Assembly (NCBI GenBank): GCA_001940845.1
Contig: MSGV01000028.1
Coordinates: forward strand, 1-49,175
Length of the DNA stretch: 49,175 bases
Direction: 5' to 3'
From: Christensenellaceae bacterium Phil7
GTDB lineage: Bacteria > Bacillota > Clostridia > Christensenellales > CAG-138
The position numbers and the translations under genes are program-made. The notes below the pieces were generated by a model. The model had not been told where the DNA came from and searched no databases. It saw only the letters and a program-made list of their open reading frames with translations. Positions 49,115-49,175 of this stretch are shown here, one piece after another. The first letter of the stretch is position 1, and each line of letters opens with the position of its first letter.

Positions 49115-49175
49115 TCTTGACGTTACTTTGAAGCGAGCTTCAAAGATTCAGTTATTCCTTAGTCCTCTTTCTTCC

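Noticed and set aside
49146-49175. Possible 3' end of another minus-strand gene at the right edge
   Set aside because: All three frames reach a stop within a few codons of each other (for example after a K-K-E-D end), so no frame can be chosen from about 20 bases.

Overview
The window looks like chromosome from an anaerobic member of the Bacillota, most likely class Clostridia. The signs are a long-form hibernation factor, a FeoA-FeoB fusion, a DUF3899 protein, a dockerin protein, a prmA-rsmE-mtaB-HIT cluster, strong AGGAGG-type ribosome binding sites and many TTGACA-N17-TATAAT promoters. No species can be named from the sequence. Almost all genes from about 5.7 kb to the right edge lie on the minus strand. 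Only five CDS lie on the plus strand before that point, plus one lipoprotein gene near 44.6 kb.

Layout. 0-3.1 kb: the end of a surface protein with Listeria/Bacteroides-type repeats and a C-terminal dockerin, a PIG-V-like membrane mannosyltransferase, and hpf. 3.15-3.9 kb: an internally deleted IS1182-family element. 4.0-5.3 kb: a small unknown ORF and a MerR-type regulator with an operator inside a 19-bp promoter spacer. 5.4-5.6 kb: an intergenic unit with promoter, hairpins, a C/U-rich stretch and a terminator, read here as a candidate small RNA. 5.7-8.4 kb: an ECF sigma factor with an RsgI-like anti-sigma partner carrying five PepSY repeats. 8.5-13.7 kb: membrane and secreted proteins and a coupled glycosyltransferase/acyltransferase pair. 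13.75-15.7 kb: tRNA-Leu(GAG) and an mnmM-tgt pair for wobble-base modification. 15.8-24.8 kb: an oppABCDF oligopeptide transporter in which several subunits carry large insertions. 25.1-30.5 kb: a probable xpaC-telA-lemA-TPM-ABC exporter transcription unit. 30.5-37.3 kb: glycerate kinase with an unknown N-terminal domain, a divergent ClpC-like ATPase, RodA and Pgi. 37.5-40.9 kb: prmA-rsmE-mtaB-HIT. 41-43.7 kb: FeoA-FeoB with a consensus promoter and a candidate metal-regulator operator. 43.8-45.1 kb: a YbjN-like protein and a lipoprotein. 45.2-49.0 kb: citE-citF plus both subunits of a class I fumarase-type hydratase, under their own promoter and without citD.

Themes. Much of the window concerns the envelope and sensing of the outside: ECF sigma/RsgI, the TelA/XpaC/LemA/TPM group, dockerin and LPXTG-like surface proteins, RodA, and glycolipid synthesis. 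A second theme is translation: hpf, tgt, mnmM, mtaB, rsmE, prmA and tRNA-Leu. A third is anaerobic metabolism: Feo iron uptake, peptide uptake, and a hydratase/lyase operon that could split a C5 or C6 hydroxy acid.

The points most worth a second look are the candidate small RNA, the roughly 350-residue insertion in OppD, the degenerate ClpC-like ATPase, the unknown domain fused to glycerate kinase, and the citEF-hydratase operon without an acyl carrier subunit. All family names rest on reading motifs in the translated sequence. No database search was run.
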